From: Brevundimonas sp. | GTDB taxonomy: Bacteria > Pseudomonadota > Alphaproteobacteria > Caulobacterales > Caulobacteraceae | NCBI RefSeq assembly: GCF_016463295.1 | Contig: NZ_JAEMRO010000001.1 | Coordinates: 62,001-126,000, forward strand | Length of the DNA stretch: 64,000 nucleotides | Direction of reading: 5' to 3' | Shown: positions 30,733 to 40,894 of the stretch, piece by piece | Layout: each line of letters begins with the position of its first letter | Numbering within the stretch: position 1 is the first letter of the stretch | The notes under the pieces: model-generated | Databases searched by the model: none | What the model saw: only the letters and a program-made list of their open reading frames with translations | What the model was told of the DNA's origin: nothing | Program-made: the position numbers and the translations under genes

Positions 30733-32144
30733 GCTTCGGCCACCGGCTCGTCCTCGTCGTCGCCACCGCGCGAGGGGGAGACGCCCAGCGACTTCAGCTT
30801 CCGGTGCAGGGCCGAGCGCTCCATGCCGATAAAGGCGGCGGTGCGGCTGATATTGCCGCCGAAGCGCATGATCTGGGCCGCCAGATACTCGCGTTCGAAC
30901 ACCTCGCGCGCCTCCCGCAGCGGCAGGGCGATGATGCGCTCGGCCCCCAGGGTGCCAGTGGAGTTGGCATTGGTCGCCTCGGACGGCAGCATGTCGGCAC
31001 TGATCGGCTGGGACGGGTCGCCCGTCGCCAGAATCAGCAGCCGCTCGACGTTGTTGCGCAGCTGACGGACATTGCCCGGCCAGGGATGGACCTGCAGCAC
31101 GGCGATGGCGTCGTCTCCGAGCCGCCGCTTGGGCAGGCCCTGCGAAGCCGACAAGGTGTCTATGAAATAGTCGATCAGCTCGCCGATATCCTCGCGCCGC
31201 TCCGACAGGGCGGGCACGCGGATGGGCACGACGTTCAGGCGGTGGAACAGGTCCTCGCGGAACCGGCCCTCGGCGATTTCGATCTTCAGGTCGCGCGAGG
31301 TCGAGGTGATCACGCGAATATCGACCTGAACGTCCTGCTCGCCGCCGACGCGACGGAAGCGCTGTTCGACCAAGACGCGCAGGACGCGGCTCTGGCTTTC
31401 GCGCGGCATGTCGGCGACGTCGTCCAGATAGAGGGTGCCGTTGTGGGCGCGTTCGAAGACACCGATCTTGCGCGGACGGCCGTCGTGACCCTCCTCGCCG
31501 AACAGCTCCAGATCCAGTCGCTCGGGCGTCATGCCGGCTGCGGCGATGGCCACGAACTCGCCGCGCGAGCGGGCGCTGGCCTCATGGATCTGGCGGGCGA
31601 CGAGTTCCTTGCCCGAGCCGGGAGGGCCGCTGATCAGGACGCGGCTGTTAGCCGGGGCGACCTTGGCGATGGTGCTGCGCAGGGCCTGAGCCGCCGCGGA
31701 CTTGCCGATGAAGCCTGCGGGTTCATTGACCTGGGCTTTCAGGCGGCGATTCTCGCGCCGCAGGGAGCTGGTCTCCAGGGCGCGCTGGACGACGACGACC
31801 AGACGATCGGACTTGAACGGTTTTTCGATGAAGTCATAGGCCCCGCGTTGCAGGGCCGTGACCGCCGTCTCGATATTGCCGTGGCCCGAGATCATGACCA
31901 CGGGCAGGTCGGGGTCCAGCTCCTTGATGACGTCCAGCAGTTCCAGCCCGTCCAGGCCGCCGCCCTTCATCCAGATGTCGAGCAGGGCCAGCGAAGGCTT
32001 GCGAGCCCGGATGGCGGCCAGCGCTTCTTCGGAATTGGAGGCCACACGAACGGCATGGCCCTCGTCCTCAAGCAGGCCGGACACCAGTTCGCGGATGTCG
32101 GCCTCGTCGTCGACGACCAGAATATCGGCTCCCGTGGATCGCAT
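30729..32144 (-). CDS. ntrX: Response regulator NtrX (AAA+, no GAFTGA motif)
   Basis: REC domain (ILVVDDEADIRELVSGLLEDEG), AAA+ (GPPGSGKELVARQIH), Fis HTH (NISRTAAFIGMERSALHRKLKSLG); adjacent to ntrY. Confidence 0.92.
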   Translation of the reverse strand: MRSTGADILVVDDEADIRELVSGLLEDEGHAVRVASNSEEALAAIRARKPSLALLDIWMKGGGLDGLELLDVIKELDPDLPVVMISGHGNIETAVTALQRGAYDFIEKPFKSDRLVVVVQRALETSSLRRENRRLKAQVNEPAGFIGKSAAAQALRSTIAKVAPANSRVLISGPPGSGKELVARQIHEASARSRGEFVAIAAAGMTPERLDLELFGEEGHDGRPRKIGVFERAHNGTLYLDDVADMPRESQSRVLRVLVEQRFRRVGGEQDVQVDIRVITSTSRDLKIEIAEGRFREDLFHRLNVVPIRVPALSERREDIGELIDYFIDTLSASQGLPKRRLGDDAIAVLQVHPWPGNVRQLRNNVERLLILATGDPSQPISADMLPSEATNANSTGTLGAERIIALPLREAREVFEREYLAAQIMRFGGNISRTAAFIGMERSALHRKLKSLGVSPSRGGDDEDEPVAEA

Positions 32145-32153
32145 ATCGCCTCG

Positions 32154-34451
32154 CTATTCGTTGGCCGGAACGGTCAGGGGTCTAGACGCGGGTGCGTCCT
32201 TCGCCGTGGCCGAAGCGGTCGATGGCTGTTGGGATTTCAGAGGAAAGATCAGGCAGATTTTAGCCCCGCCCAGCGTCTCGGCATCGGCCAGTTTGAGCTC
32301 GCCGCCATGCTCCTCGCAGATGCGTTTGACGATGGCGAGGCCGAGGCCGGTGCCCTTCTCGCGCGTCGTCACATAGGGTTCGGTCAGGCGGTCGCGATCC
32401 TTGGCAGGCAGGCCGGGGCCGTCGTCCTCGATGACGAAGGTGGCCATGTCGTCCTCGACCAGCAGGCGGGCGAGGATGCCCGGGTTGGCGCTGTCGGCAG
32501 ACTTGGAATCTGTCTCGCGACGCGAGGCCACGGCCTCACCCGCATTCTTGAGGATATTGGCCAGGGCCTGACCGATCATGGGCCGATCGGCATGGATCGT
32601 GACCTTGGGCAGGGGCTCGGCCATCTGGATATCGATGTCGGCCACGGCCACGCGCTGGGCGAAGACCGCCTCGCGCAACAGCTCCGCCGGATCAGCAGAC
32701 GTGAAGCGAGGCGCGGGCATGCGGGCGAAGGCGGAGAATTCGTCCACCATCCGGCCGATGTCGCCGACCTGACGGATGATGGTCTCGGTGCAGCGGTCGA
32801 AGACCTCGACGTCGTCCTCGACCTGTTTGCGATAGCGGCGACGCAACCGTTCGGCCGACAGCTGGATCGGCGTGAGCGGGTTCTTGATCTCATGCGCGAT
32901 CCGGCGGGCCACGTCGCGCCAGGCGGCGTTGCGCTGGGCCGTGACCAGGCGCGTGATGTCATCAAAGGTCAGGACCATCTCGCCGCCCAGACCGCCCTCG
33001 ATGCGGACACGCAGGCGCCGGGTCTCGCCTTCCAGCGTCACATCGATCTCTTCCTCGATATGGGCCTCGGCCCGGGCGGCCAGTTCGCTGAGCTCCGGCG
33101 ATACCTCTCCCAGCGGGCGTCCGATGATATCTGCCTCCCGGATGGCCAGAAGTTCGATGGCGCTGTCGTTGATGGCCGAGACCCGGCGCAGGCGGTCCAG
33201 GCCGATGACGCCCGCCGAGACGCCGGACAGGACGGTTTCGATGAATCGGCTGCGGCCCGTCGCCTCCTCGCTGGCGGCGCGCAGGGCCGATTGCTGTGCG
33301 GCCAGGTCGTCCGTCATGCGATTGAAGGAGGCCGAAAGGGTGCGGATTTCGCCGGGTCCGTCGTTGCCGTCCACACGTGCCGTCAGATCGCCGCCCGCCA
33401 CCTTGTCCGCCGCCTCGACCAATCGTCCGATCGGGCCGGAGATCGAACTGGCCGCCGACATGCCCAGCCAGACGGCCCCGACGAGAACCAGCAGTGCGGT
33501 TTCGATATAGCTGAGTGCGAACGAGGCCTGGATGCGTTCGCGGCTGGCCTGGGCCTCGCGATAGGCCTGGATAGAGTCCAGACCATTGCGCATTTGAGCA
33601 AGCACGCCCGGCTTGAGCGGACGGACCATATACAGATACGCATCGCCATAGGCCGGCAGGGCCATCACCGAGCGCACCGCGTCAGGCCCTTCGGTGACCT
33701 CTTGTGCTGGAGCCGCGCCTTCCAGAGACGCCTCTTCCAAAGCCTCCATCGACGGCGCGACATAGGGGGGCGCACCCGGCGACTCGCCACTGGCCAACAC
33801 CTGACCATCGGCTCCGAGAATATAGACGGCGGGATAGCCGAAAATCTGGCCAACCTGCATCAGGGCGTTGGAGAACTGAACCCGATTGTCGAACAAGGGC
33901 CGGACATCGCTGAGCTGCTCGGCTACCACCAGGATGTCGCCATCCATCTGGGTCGATACGTCGTCACGATAGGCCTCGCCGATCGTCGCGCCGTTTCTGA
34001 CGGCTGATTGGACGTTTTCGCTGAACCACTGATCGACACCCCGGTTGACCAAGACGCCAAAGACCAGGGCGATCAGGATCGAAGGCACCAATGCGACCAG
34101 AGCAAACAGGGTCACAAAACGCAGGTGCAGGCGGGCACCTGCATCGCCGCGACGCTGGAAAAGACCGATCGCGCGTCGCCCGACTACGGCTGCAAGCACC
34201 AGGATCAGGACCAGATTGACCGACAGGATCCACAGCACCGCCCGGCTCGCCAGATCGCGAGCGCCGTCACCACTGGTGCCCGGGGCCTCGGCGACAAGCC
34301 AGATGGCAGCCGCCGTTATCAGGAACGACAAACCGAAGGTGATTAGAAACAGATTGCGACGGCGCTCTTCGGACCAGCCGGAAAACCAGCCCCCCGCACC
34401 GCTGGGCGAGGACGTCTGATCGGCATGGGTCGCTGTGGGCGTATCCGTCAT
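32154..34451 (-). CDS. ntrY: Nitrogen-regulation sensor histidine kinase NtrY
   Basis: N-terminal TMs, HAMP, PAS, ARRIAHEIKNPLTPIQLSAERLRRRY, HATPase (IEDDGPGLPAKDRDRLTEPYVTTREKGTGLGLAI). Confidence 0.94.
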   Translation of the reverse strand: MTDTPTATHADQTSSPSGAGGWFSGWSEERRRNLFLITFGLSFLITAAAIWLVAEAPGTSGDGARDLASRAVLWILSVNLVLILVLAAVVGRRAIGLFQRRGDAGARLHLRFVTLFALVALVPSILIALVFGVLVNRGVDQWFSENVQSAVRNGATIGEAYRDDVSTQMDGDILVVAEQLSDVRPLFDNRVQFSNALMQVGQIFGYPAVYILGADGQVLASGESPGAPPYVAPSMEALEEASLEGAAPAQEVTEGPDAVRSVMALPAYGDAYLYMVRPLKPGVLAQMRNGLDSIQAYREAQASRERIQASFALSYIETALLVLVGAVWLGMSAASSISGPIGRLVEAADKVAGGDLTARVDGNDGPGEIRTLSASFNRMTDDLAAQQSALRAASEEATGRSRFIETVLSGVSAGVIGLDRLRRVSAINDSAIELLAIREADIIGRPLGEVSPELSELAARAEAHIEEEIDVTLEGETRRLRVRIEGGLGGEMVLTFDDITRLVTAQRNAAWRDVARRIAHEIKNPLTPIQLSAERLRRRYRKQVEDDVEVFDRCTETIIRQVGDIGRMVDEFSAFARMPAPRFTSADPAELLREAVFAQRVAVADIDIQMAEPLPKVTIHADRPMIGQALANILKNAGEAVASRRETDSKSADSANPGILARLLVEDDMATFVIEDDGPGLPAKDRDRLTEPYVTTREKGTGLGLAIVKRICEEHGGELKLADAETLGGAKICLIFPLKSQQPSTASATAKDAPASRPLTVPANE

Positions 34452-35500
34452 AGGCCTCCAGCGTCTACCAACTGTGGCGCTAGATCAACAGCTGAGTGAC
34501 TGGAAAGCGTCACCGGGGACCACAGCTGGGTGATTGCCTGTTCGACCTCGCCCGGGCTCTCCAACCGGCACAGCCGGGCCTTGGCCGCGCGGCGCTCCAG
34601 AGGATCGGCGGGCCATGGGGCCTGTTCGACATACCAGCCCAGATGTTTGCGGAACATCTTGAGACCGAGCGGCAGGCCGTAGAAGGCCACCGACGCGTGT
34701 AGATGCTCGATCACGATGGCGGAGCGTTCCGCGCGATCCGGCTCGGTCAGAACCGTGCCATCCGCCAGCGCCCGCTCCAGATGCGCAGCCAGCCACGGCC
34801 GCCCATAGACGCCGCGACCCAGCATCAGGGCATCCGCACCCGACTGGTGCAGGGCCTCACGCGCATCGTCCGCCGTCAGGATGTCGCCATTGACGATGAC
34901 CGGCAGGCCCACCGCCGCCTTGACCTGGCCCACCGCCCGCCAATCGGCACGGCCGGTGTAAAATTGCTGGCGGGTGCGTCCGTGAACCGTGATGGCCTTG
35001 ATGCCCAGGTCTTCGGCCCGGCGTGCGATGTCCGGCGCATTGCGGCTGGCGTCGTCCCAGCCCAGGCGCATCTTGACCGTGACGGGCCGGGAGGTCGCCT
35101 GCACCGCCGCCTGCATCAGCTCTGCGGCCAGATCGGGCGTGCACATCAGAGCCGAGCCGCAGGCCGAACCGGTCACCTCTTTGGCCGGACAGCCGAAGTT
35201 CAGGTCGATGATGTCGGCCCCGGCCTGTTCGGCCATGCGCGCGCCCTGGGCCATCGCCTCCGGATCGCGTCCGACCAGCTGGATCACGGTGAGGGGCAGG
35301 CCGTCGCCGACCGCCGCCCGCCGCACCACATCGGGGCGGGCCCGCGCCAGTTCGGCCGCTGCCACCATTTCGGTCGCCACATAGGCGGCGCCCAGCCGTG
35401 AGGCCAGGACGCGGAACGGCAGGTCCGTGATCCCGGTCATGGGCGCGGTCAACACCCGTCCGGGCACCCAAACGTCGCCAATCTGTATGCCTGTGGCCAT
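34448..35500 (-). CDS. dusB: tRNA-dihydrouridine synthase DusB
   Basis: LTAPMTGITDLPFR, IDLNFGCPAKEVTGSACGSALM, TVHGRTRQQFYTGRADW. Confidence 0.93.
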   Translation of the reverse strand: MATGIQIGDVWVPGRVLTAPMTGITDLPFRVLASRLGAAYVATEMVAAAELARARPDVVRRAAVGDGLPLTVIQLVGRDPEAMAQGARMAEQAGADIIDLNFGCPAKEVTGSACGSALMCTPDLAAELMQAAVQATSRPVTVKMRLGWDDASRNAPDIARRAEDLGIKAITVHGRTRQQFYTGRADWRAVGQVKAAVGLPVIVNGDILTADDAREALHQSGADALMLGRGVYGRPWLAAHLERALADGTVLTEPDRAERSAIVIEHLHASVAFYGLPLGLKMFRKHLGWYVEQAPWPADPLERRAAKARLCRLESPGEVEQAITQLWSPVTLSSHSAVDLAPQLVDAGGL

Positions 35501-35564
35501 GAGGCCCCTTACTGCGCGGTCAGCCCCCCTCGTCAAGCACGAGCGCGGCGATTAGAAGGCCGGG

Positions 35565-36722
35565 ATGACATCTCCCCTCCCCGCCTTTGCCGCCATCGTC
35601 GTGGCCGCCGGTTCCGGCAGCCGCGCCGGCGGGGCCAAGCAGTGGCGCGACCTGGGGGGTCAGCCGGTCATCCGCTGGTCGGTCGCAGCCCTGCTCGAGG
35701 CCGGGGTGGAGGACGTGGTCGTGGTCGTGGCACGCGATGCCGAGGCTGAAGCGCATGCGGCTCTCGCCGGCTTGACCGGCTGGCGTCTCGCAACCGGCGG
35801 CGCGACGCGGGCTGAGTCCGTGCAGAACGGGCTGACGGCACTGGGCGGTCCGGCCGAACGCCCCGTGCTGATCCACGATGCCGCCCGCCCCCTGCTGGAT
35901 CGCGAGGTCATCGCGCGGGTGCTGGCGGCTCTCGAACATGCCGATGGGGCCCTGCCCGCCCTGCCCGTCGCCGACAGCCTGCGTCGCGGGGCCGAAGATC
36001 TGGTCGCCGGCGAGGTCGCACGGGACGATCTGTGGCGTGCCCAGACCCCGCAGGCCTTTCGCTACGACATGCTTACCGCCGCCTACGCCGCCTGGCCTGC
36101 CGAAGAGGTCGCGACCGACGAAGCCACAGTCGTACAACGCAAAGGTGGTCGGGTCCGAATCGTTGCGGGCGATACCCGCCTGATGAAGCTCACCTATCCA
36201 GAGGATTTCGCCATGGCCGAGGCCTACATCCCCCGTCAGATCCGTGTCGGTCAGGGTTTCGACGCCCATCGGTGGGGTCCTGGCGACGCCGTCTGGCTGT
36301 GCGGCGTCGAAATCCCTCACGACCAGACCCTGATCGGGCATTCGGATGCCGATGCAGGGCTGCACGCCCTGACCGACGCCATTCTGGGGGCCATGGGCGA
36401 CGGCGACATCGGCGACCATTTCCCGCCGACGGACCCACAGTGGAAGGGCGCGTCGTCCGAGCTGTTCCTGATCCATGCGGTCCAGCGCCTGACCGCGCGG
36501 GGCGGGCGACTGGTCAATGTGGATGTCACCCTGATCTGCGAGCGGCCCAAGGTGAAGCCGCATCGTCAGGCCATGCGCGAACGCCTCGCCGAACTGCTGG
36601 TGCTTCCGCTGGATGCCGTCAGCGTCAAGGCAACCACGACCGAGGCCATGGGCTTTACCGGGCGCGGCGAAGGCCTGGCGGCTCAGGCCCTGGCGACCAT
36701 CGAACTGCCTGCCCGCGTCTAG
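35565..36722 (+). CDS. ispDF: Bifunctional IspD/IspF MEP-pathway enzyme
   Basis: IspD half ([22 protein letters not shown]) fused to IspF ([11 protein letters not shown]...[42 protein letters not shown]). Confidence 0.96.
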   Translation: MTSPLPAFAAIVVAAGSGSRAGGAKQWRDLGGQPVIRWSVAALLEAGVEDVVVVVARDAEAEAHAALAGLTGWRLATGGATRAESVQNGLTALGGPAERPVLIHDAARPLLDREVIARVLAALEHADGALPALPVADSLRRGAEDLVAGEVARDDLWRAQTPQAFRYDMLTAAYAAWPAEEVATDEATVVQRKGGRVRIVAGDTRLMKLTYPEDFAMAEAYIPRQIRVGQGFDAHRWGPGDAVWLCGVEIPHDQTLIGHSDADAGLHALTDAILGAMGDGDIGDHFPPTDPQWKGASSELFLIHAVQRLTARGGRLVNVDVTLICERPKVKPHRQAMRERLAELLVLPLDAVSVKATTTEAMGFTGRGEGLAAQALATIELPARV

Positions 36723-39028
36723 GTGGCAGGCTCCGGCGGGAAGTACCGCCGCTGCATCGCCCCGAACAGATTGACGTAGTCGTCCGTCCAGGCCGTGACA
36801 TCGGTCTCGGTCGGATCGATCCAGCGTGGATCACGGCGGAAATCGGCCAGGCCCTGCTCTGTCGGGGACAGGATCAGCGCTTCCGTCGAGGCCTCGGCAA
36901 GATCGGGCGTGTCGGGGCCCTGAAGCGTCATCTGATGCAGGCGCGGCACGCCCAGAGCCTGGGCGGCCGCGACGGCCGGCAAGGTGATGTCCAGATTGCG
37001 GTTGGACAGGTGAAGAATGACCACGCCGGTCGGCTTGAGCTGCTTCAGATAGCCCTCGATCGCCTCGACGGTCAGCAGATGCGTCGGCACCGCGTCCGAG
37101 GAAAAGGCGTCGATGACCAGCAGGTCGTAGCTGCCGGCGGGCTCCTTCGCCAGTGTCAGGCGCGCATCACCCAGAACCGTGCGTATCGGCCCCTGGGCGC
37201 AGTTCGAGATATAGGTGAACCAGTTCGGGTCCCGCGCCAGGCGATCGACCATCGGATCGATCTCGAAGAAAGTCATGCGATCTTCGGTGCGCTTGTAGGC
37301 CGCCATGGCCCCCGTACCCAGGCCGACAACACCGATATTGGCCGGCCCGCGCCGCCCGACCATCAGGGCCGACTGACCTATAGGCGTGACACGAGCATAG
37401 TACATGCGGGGTTCGCAGGCGAAGAGCGGGTTCCGCGCCTGTGCACCGTGATAGGTGGTTCCGTGGGTCAGCACATGGACGTCGCCACCCAGCCGGTCGT
37501 CCGGCACATTGGCGATCCGCACGACGCCGAAGAAGCTGCGGTCCGAAAAGCTGGTGTCGTGGCCCCGCCCGACCCATTGGGCCGACAGGGTCATCGCCAG
37601 CAGAATGCCCGTGAACACCAACGCCCGGTCCCTGAGCACAAAGGCACACAGGACGGCCGGGAGAAGCACGAGGATGGTCAGTTGCGGCATCATCAGCGGC
37701 GACTTGGCGTAGAAGATGGTCCGGGCGTAGTCGTCTGCGTTCAACGCGATCGAGATCAGCACCGGCACAGCGGCCGCCACGATGGCGAGGATTACCGCGC
37801 CCCACTGACGCGGCGACAGCTCGCCCTTGCCCCATGGCCGGAACAATCCGACCAGCAACAGGACCAGCGGATATTCCCACACCATGTTGAATAGCAGCGG
37901 CGCGATCAGGGCGGTGAAAGCCCCGCCGACTACCCCACCCAGCGACATCAGAAGATAGAATTCGGTCAGCCTGTCCGGCGCGGGCCGTCGGGCGGCCAAG
38001 AGCTGGTGACACATCAGGGTCAGGAAGAAGAAGGCCAGGATATTGACGGTGAACGCCATGGGCCACTCAATCGAGCGGAAAGCCACCATCACCACGCTGA
38101 GCGCCGCAACGGCAGCGGACACGACCATCGTCACCGGCAGGGGGATAACCGGCTTCGACTGGAAGGCGATGACGAACGTCAGCAGATAAAGCGCCAGCGG
38201 TATGACCCACAGGAAGGGGGCCGATGCCACATCCGTCGACAGATGCGCTGTCACCCCCAGCATCAGGCTGGACGGGGCCGCGGCCAGCAGCACGAACCTG
38301 ATCTTTTCACTCCACGGGATCGGCGCGCTTCTGGCCAGGGGCGCTGGCTCATGCGAGCGATCCAGTCGGCGGCTCCAGACCACGGCCGCCAAGGCCAGGA
38401 TCATCAGGACGAACAGGCCGTAGCCCATGCTCCAGCCCAGCCGTTGACCCGACAGCGTGGCCAGCGGCTCGATGAGGACGGGATAGGACAAAAGGGCCAG
38501 AAAACTGCCGAGGTTCGATGCGGCGTAGAGGACATAGGGATTCTGGCCGTCCGCATGCCCCGCCCGGACCCGCGCATACCAGGCCTGCAAAAGGGGTGCG
38601 GTGGCGGACAGAACCGCGAATGGCGCGCCCACCGACGCCGCCAGCGTCAACAGCAGCCAGCCGATAGGGGCCGCCGGATCGGGATCGCCGAGCCAGCCAT
38701 TGATCCTGAGGGGCAGAAACAGCGCCGCCAGCACCAGCAGCAGCATGTGCAGGCCCACCTGAACCTTGATCGAGCCGATCCGCTGCAACAGATGCGCATA
38801 GGCATAGCCGGCCAGCAAAGCCGTCTGGAAGAACACCATCGCCGTGTTCCACACCGAAGCCGAGCCGCCCAGCATCGGCAGGACCAGCTTGGTCACCATA
38901 GGCTGGACCACGAAGACCAGGGCCGCCGAGGTGAAAATCGCCAAGGCGAACAGCAGCGGTGGCAGACGATCTGCGGCCAGCACGGCGGCCGGTGTCCCGG
39001 CATCAGGCATCAAGGTAGCGTCGCTCAT
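36719..39028 (-). CDS. Fused integral-membrane (MFS-like) / spermidine synthase-like protein
   Basis: Many TM helices, then methyltransferase-like domain ([14 protein letters not shown]...[13 protein letters not shown]...[20 protein letters not shown]). Confidence 0.85.
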   Translation of the reverse strand: MSDATLMPDAGTPAAVLAADRLPPLLFALAIFTSAALVFVVQPMVTKLVLPMLGGSASVWNTAMVFFQTALLAGYAYAHLLQRIGSIKVQVGLHMLLLVLAALFLPLRINGWLGDPDPAAPIGWLLLTLAASVGAPFAVLSATAPLLQAWYARVRAGHADGQNPYVLYAASNLGSFLALLSYPVLIEPLATLSGQRLGWSMGYGLFVLMILALAAVVWSRRLDRSHEPAPLARSAPIPWSEKIRFVLLAAAPSSLMLGVTAHLSTDVASAPFLWVIPLALYLLTFVIAFQSKPVIPLPVTMVVSAAVAALSVVMVAFRSIEWPMAFTVNILAFFFLTLMCHQLLAARRPAPDRLTEFYLLMSLGGVVGGAFTALIAPLLFNMVWEYPLVLLLVGLFRPWGKGELSPRQWGAVILAIVAAAVPVLISIALNADDYARTIFYAKSPLMMPQLTILVLLPAVLCAFVLRDRALVFTGILLAMTLSAQWVGRGHDTSFSDRSFFGVVRIANVPDDRLGGDVHVLTHGTTYHGAQARNPLFACEPRMYYARVTPIGQSALMVGRRGPANIGVVGLGTGAMAAYKRTEDRMTFFEIDPMVDRLARDPNWFTYISNCAQGPIRTVLGDARLTLAKEPAGSYDLLVIDAFSSDAVPTHLLTVEAIEGYLKQLKPTGVVILHLSNRNLDITLPAVAAAQALGVPRLHQMTLQGPDTPDLAEASTEALILSPTEQGLADFRRDPRWIDPTETDVTAWTDDYVNLFGAMQRRYFPPEPAT

Positions 39029-39109
39029 TATCGCCCCATAAGATTTCGCCTGGACAGGCACCGTGTCACGCTAGACTGACTCGCGCCGCATTCGGAACCA
39101 GACTGATCA

Positions 39110-39601
39110 ATGTTTCCCGACGACATCCAGACCCTTGCCCGCGACGTCGTACGGCTTGCCGTCGCAAAGGGTCTTGTGATCACCACCGCCGAAAGCTGCA
39201 CGGGCGGTCTGGTGGCGGGCGCTCTGACGGCCGTTCCGGGGTCTTCCGCTGTCGTGGACCGAGGGTTCGTGACCTACAGCAATGCAGCCAAGGTCGGCAT
39301 GCTGGGTGTGCCGGCTGATCTCATCGCAAGCCAGGGCGCGGTGTCCGAGGCCGTGGCCCGTGCCATGGCCCTTGGTGCCATCGCGCATTCAGATGCGACG
39401 GTGTCTGTCTCGGTCACGGGTATTGCGGGTCCGGGAGGCGGCTCGGCGAACAAGCCGGTCGGGCTGGTGCATTTCGCCGCAGATGGGCCCGGCGGCGTGG
39501 TTCACGCGGAGCACCGTTTCGGCGACCGGGGGCGTGAAGCCGTGCGCCTGGTCAGTGTTCGGGTGGCGCTGCAGATGCTGCTCGACCGGATCGGCGTATG
39601 A
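39110..39601 (+). CDS. CinA C-terminal domain protein (nicotinamide-nucleotide amidohydrolase family)
   Basis: TTAESCTGGLVAGALTAVPGSSAVVDRGFVTYSNAAKVGMLGV...SVTGIAGPGGGSANKPVGLVHFA. Confidence 0.93.
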   Translation: MFPDDIQTLARDVVRLAVAKGLVITTAESCTGGLVAGALTAVPGSSAVVDRGFVTYSNAAKVGMLGVPADLIASQGAVSEAVARAMALGAIAHSDATVSVSVTGIAGPGGGSANKPVGLVHFAADGPGGVVHAEHRFGDRGREAVRLVSVRVALQMLLDRIGV

Positions 39602-39831
39602 CCGTTGTCGATGCCCGCGGCCACCGCTGCCCGGTGCCCAGTCTGAAGTTGCAGAAGGCGCTGCAGACGGCATTGCCCGGTGCGCAGGTGACCTTGTTGG
39701 CCACCGACCCCATGGCCCGGATCGACGTGCCCTTCCTGATGGATCAACTGCGCGGTCAGGTCCTTGGCGTGGAGGAAAACGACGGCGTCCTGTCGATCAC
39801 CGTCGTTGCGCCCGACGATCCGCCAGCTTGA
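39598..39831 (+). CDS. TusA family sulfurtransferase-like protein
   Basis: VVDARGHRCPVPSLKLQKAL (CPxP); ATGA overlap with cinA. Confidence 0.88.
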   Translation: MTVVDARGHRCPVPSLKLQKALQTALPGAQVTLLATDPMARIDVPFLMDQLRGQVLGVEENDGVLSITVVAPDDPPA

Positions 39832-40738
39832 CCACGGTCTCCGGCAGGGGCTCGACAGGTTCCAGTTCGGGTGCCCCTTTCGACCGGGCGGCCAGTTCCA
39901 TTTCGGTGGTGAAGGCCCCACCGTAGAAGATGGCGTTCACATTCCACGACAGCCAGATCAGCAGAACCACAACGGCACCGACCGAGCCATAGGTCGCCCC
40001 CAGCGGCGCGATCTGCTCCACATAGATGGCGCAGAGCCAGGACGAGATGGTCGACATGATCGTCGCCACCACGCCCCCGACCAGGGACGGGATCCAGGCC
40101 ACGGGCGCCCGGTGCGACATGGCATAGCGGTAGAGCAGCGTCAGTCCGATCGCCAAACCAAGAGCCGGCCAGAGGGCATCCCAGCTCCAGTTGGATACCA
40201 GCCGCCCCGGCTCATCCGCACTGGCCCGCTCGATGATGCGGGACGTCACGACCGCCCCCGACACGACGGTGAACAGCAGGAAGGCGAACAGGGCCACAAA
40301 GAAAGCGAGCAGGTTGAACTTGAAGAAACCGTGCGGCTCCGTCTCGTCATGAATGAGATTAAGTCCGGCCAGCAAGGCCTTGAATCCTCGATGCGCCGCA
40401 TAGCCGCCGATGATCAGGGCGAAGGCCGACTGGGCCGACACCGTCCGCGCGGACGCATTGGCCAGCCGGTCGATCTCGGCCATGAAGATGGCGCGGGCGG
40501 CATAGGGCATGACATCGGCAAGAGCGGCCGCCTGCTCACTGACTTGGCCGATGGTCAGGACCGCCTTGTAGAAGCCGATCAGGATGGCGATAGCCGGAAA
40601 CACGGCCAGCAGGGCGAAGAAGGACACCCCGCCGGTGTACAGCATGACGTCGCGGCCCCAGCTACGCGCGAAGGCCTTGATCGCCAGACGACCCCAGAGC
40701 GCAGGCGTGGCCCATCGCGTCGCCGGATGCGTATTCAT
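39797..40738 (-). CDS. YihY/BrkB family inner membrane protein
   Basis: YTGGVSFFALLAVFPAIAILIGFYKAV...RHRAPVAWIPSLVGG-type region (SHRAPVAWIPSLVGGVVATIM); start set at MNTHPATRW. Confidence 0.88.
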   Translation of the reverse strand: MNTHPATRWATPALWGRLAIKAFARSWGRDVMLYTGGVSFFALLAVFPAIAILIGFYKAVLTIGQVSEQAAALADVMPYAARAIFMAEIDRLANASARTVSAQSAFALIIGGYAAHRGFKALLAGLNLIHDETEPHGFFKFNLLAFFVALFAFLLFTVVSGAVVTSRIIERASADEPGRLVSNWSWDALWPALGLAIGLTLLYRYAMSHRAPVAWIPSLVGGVVATIMSTISSWLCAIYVEQIAPLGATYGSVGAVVVLLIWLSWNVNAIFYGGAFTTEMELAARSKGAPELEPVEPLPETVVKLADRRAQRR

Positions 40739-40894
40739 TTCAGCTGACAATCCGGTCCCCACAACCGCCCTACAGCCCACCACCATAGCCCATCTGAAGG
40801 TGGGGGAAAGCCTCTCGTCGCTGTTGCTCCGCTTGGGGTGCGGTCGCTATGGTCGGTTTACGTCGAATCCGGTCGGCGCTGGAGATGTCAGCCC

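Noticed and set aside
29569-31065. 498-aa + strand ORF across hfq, the D-amino-acid transaminase and ntrX
   Set aside because: Antisense to three clear genes; no domain.
30804-34007. 1067-codon ORF on the + strand opposite ntrX and ntrY
   Set aside because: It spans two well-supported genes on the other strand and has the Asp/Gly/His/Gln-rich composition typical of antisense frames in high-GC DNA. No recognisable domain.
36032-37894. 620-aa + strand ORF across ispDF and the spermidine-synthase fusion
   Set aside because: Overlaps two confident genes in other frames; composition artefact of high GC.
38006-39079. 357-aa + strand ORF rich in His/Gln/Arg
   Set aside because: Antisense shadow of the membrane-spanning domain of the spermidine-synthase fusion.
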